Shown: positions 16,469-16,892 of the stretch, one piece after another
How positions within the stretch are numbered: the first letter of the stretch is position 1
Layout: the number at the start of each line of letters is the position of its first letter
Origin: Trichosporon coremiiforme
Taxonomy: Eukaryota; Basidiomycota; Tremellomycetes; Trichosporonales; Trichosporonaceae
Length of the DNA: 16,892 nt
Assembly (NCBI GenBank): GCA_039545355.1
Contig: BCJJ01000111.1
Location: forward strand, 1-16,892
Direction: 5' to 3'
Notes under the pieces: generated by a model
The model's input: only the letters and a program-made list of their open reading frames with translations
Databases searched by the model: none
What the model was told of the DNA's origin: nothing
Translations under genes and position numbers: made by a program

Positions 16469-16892
16469 GTAGATATCAGTTTCGGACACGTACATCCCGG
16501 TATTCATAGTCAGAAGTATGCACTTGTTTGGTTCTTGATCTAGGCCTGTGGTGGTAGCAGGTGGTTGTTTTGCCAGGGACCGACGCCGCTCGACACCGCG
16601 AGGCTCCCGTCCCCGCCGCTTGCGCTGCGCGTCAGCTATCCCATCTTTGGCCAGCTTGAATGGGAGTGATTCAGACAATCATGATATGGTCCACACGCGG
16701 GGTGTTCAGTGGGTTGAAGAGATCTACATGCCGAGTGATAAAGGCAAGACTACTCACCACATTGGATAACTTGGTGAAGGCGTAGATAGGCGGTGGGCTG
16801 GAGAATGAAGAGAGGTGAAAACGAGGGACCCACCCGTTACGATGTCTGATGCAGGTGGGCGCAGTAGTCTACGAAATGTCCCCGTTTGTATA
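16469..16892. other. Right-edge region: BVMO 3' flank and uncertain sequence
   Basis: The first ~70 bases should be BVMO 3' UTR. Beyond them no plus-strand gene is convincing. The minus strand shows a possible pair of terminal exons, listed separately with low confidence. Otherwise nothing was recognised. Confidence 0.5.
16540..16892 (-). CDS. Possible C-terminal exons of a minus-strand gene entering from the right edge (partial)
   Basis: A minus-strand frame is open from the window edge to a GTGAGT donor at 16757. A CTGAC branch site and CAG acceptor lie at 16636-16625. Splicing these joins in frame to a short Ser/Gly/Pro-rich end with a TAG at 16540-16542. The implied intron of 133 nt is far longer than any other here, and the product has no recognisable domain. 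If real, the gene is convergent with the BVMO gene with a 71-nt gap. Confidence 0.2.

Noticed and set aside
14393..16678. A 761-codon open frame on the strand opposite the BVMO gene
   Set aside because: It runs antisense through the whole BVMO coding region, its intron and promoter. Its product is a monotonous mix of Arg, Val, Leu, His and Asp, as expected from the complement of a GC3-rich gene. The plus-strand frame has full catalytic motifs.

Overview
This is nuclear DNA from a GC-rich, gene-dense fungus, most likely a basidiomycete yeast of the Tremellomycetes (perhaps Trichosporonales). The evidence is twenty short spliceosomal introns (33-77 nt) with GT..AG ends and CTRAC-like branch sites just before the acceptor, TATA boxes 50-70 nt before several start codons, and protein types typical of fungi (Zn(II)2Cys6 regulator, GPI-anchored cell-surface protein, type-B carboxylesterase, C-terminally anchored flavin monooxygenase). 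The class assignment is inference from gene style, not a database match. No rRNA, tRNA, transposon or CRISPR array was recognised.

Layout: (1) 87-2548, minus, a nine-exon gene for a multi-pass LtrA-family membrane protein. (2) 3239-4525, minus, a three-exon secreted Cys-rich protein with a GPI-anchor-like tail. (3) 5388-7069, minus, a four-exon MFS permease of the glycerophosphodiester/phosphate (GIT1-like) type. (4) 7070-8767, a 1.7-kb spacer between divergent genes. (5) 8768-10775, plus, a six-exon Zn(II)2Cys6 transcription factor. (6) 10813-11613, minus, a single-exon secreted protein with a CYTH-like fold, convergent with the regulator and only 37 nt from it. (7) 12147-13903, minus, a two-exon type-B carboxylesterase without a signal peptide. 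(8) 14678-16468, plus, a two-exon Baeyer-Villiger-type flavin monooxygenase (BVMO) with a C-terminal membrane helix. The extreme left and right edges may hold the last exons of two further genes; both are weak calls. In every spliced gene the exon lengths sum to a multiple of three and the joined reading frame restores family motifs across the junctions, which supports the models.

Functionally, the clearest unit is the divergent esterase/BVMO pair. A BVMO turns a ketone into an ester and a cytosolic carboxylesterase can split that ester, so the two could form a small ketone-catabolism module. Their shared 774-bp spacer carries a near-ideal binary-cluster site (TCTCGG-N6-CCGAGA, 14004-14021), suggesting control by a Zn(II)2Cys6 factor. 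The one encoded in this window is a candidate but nothing in the sequence proves it. The less familiar items are the secreted CYTH-like protein and the ten-cysteine GPI protein.
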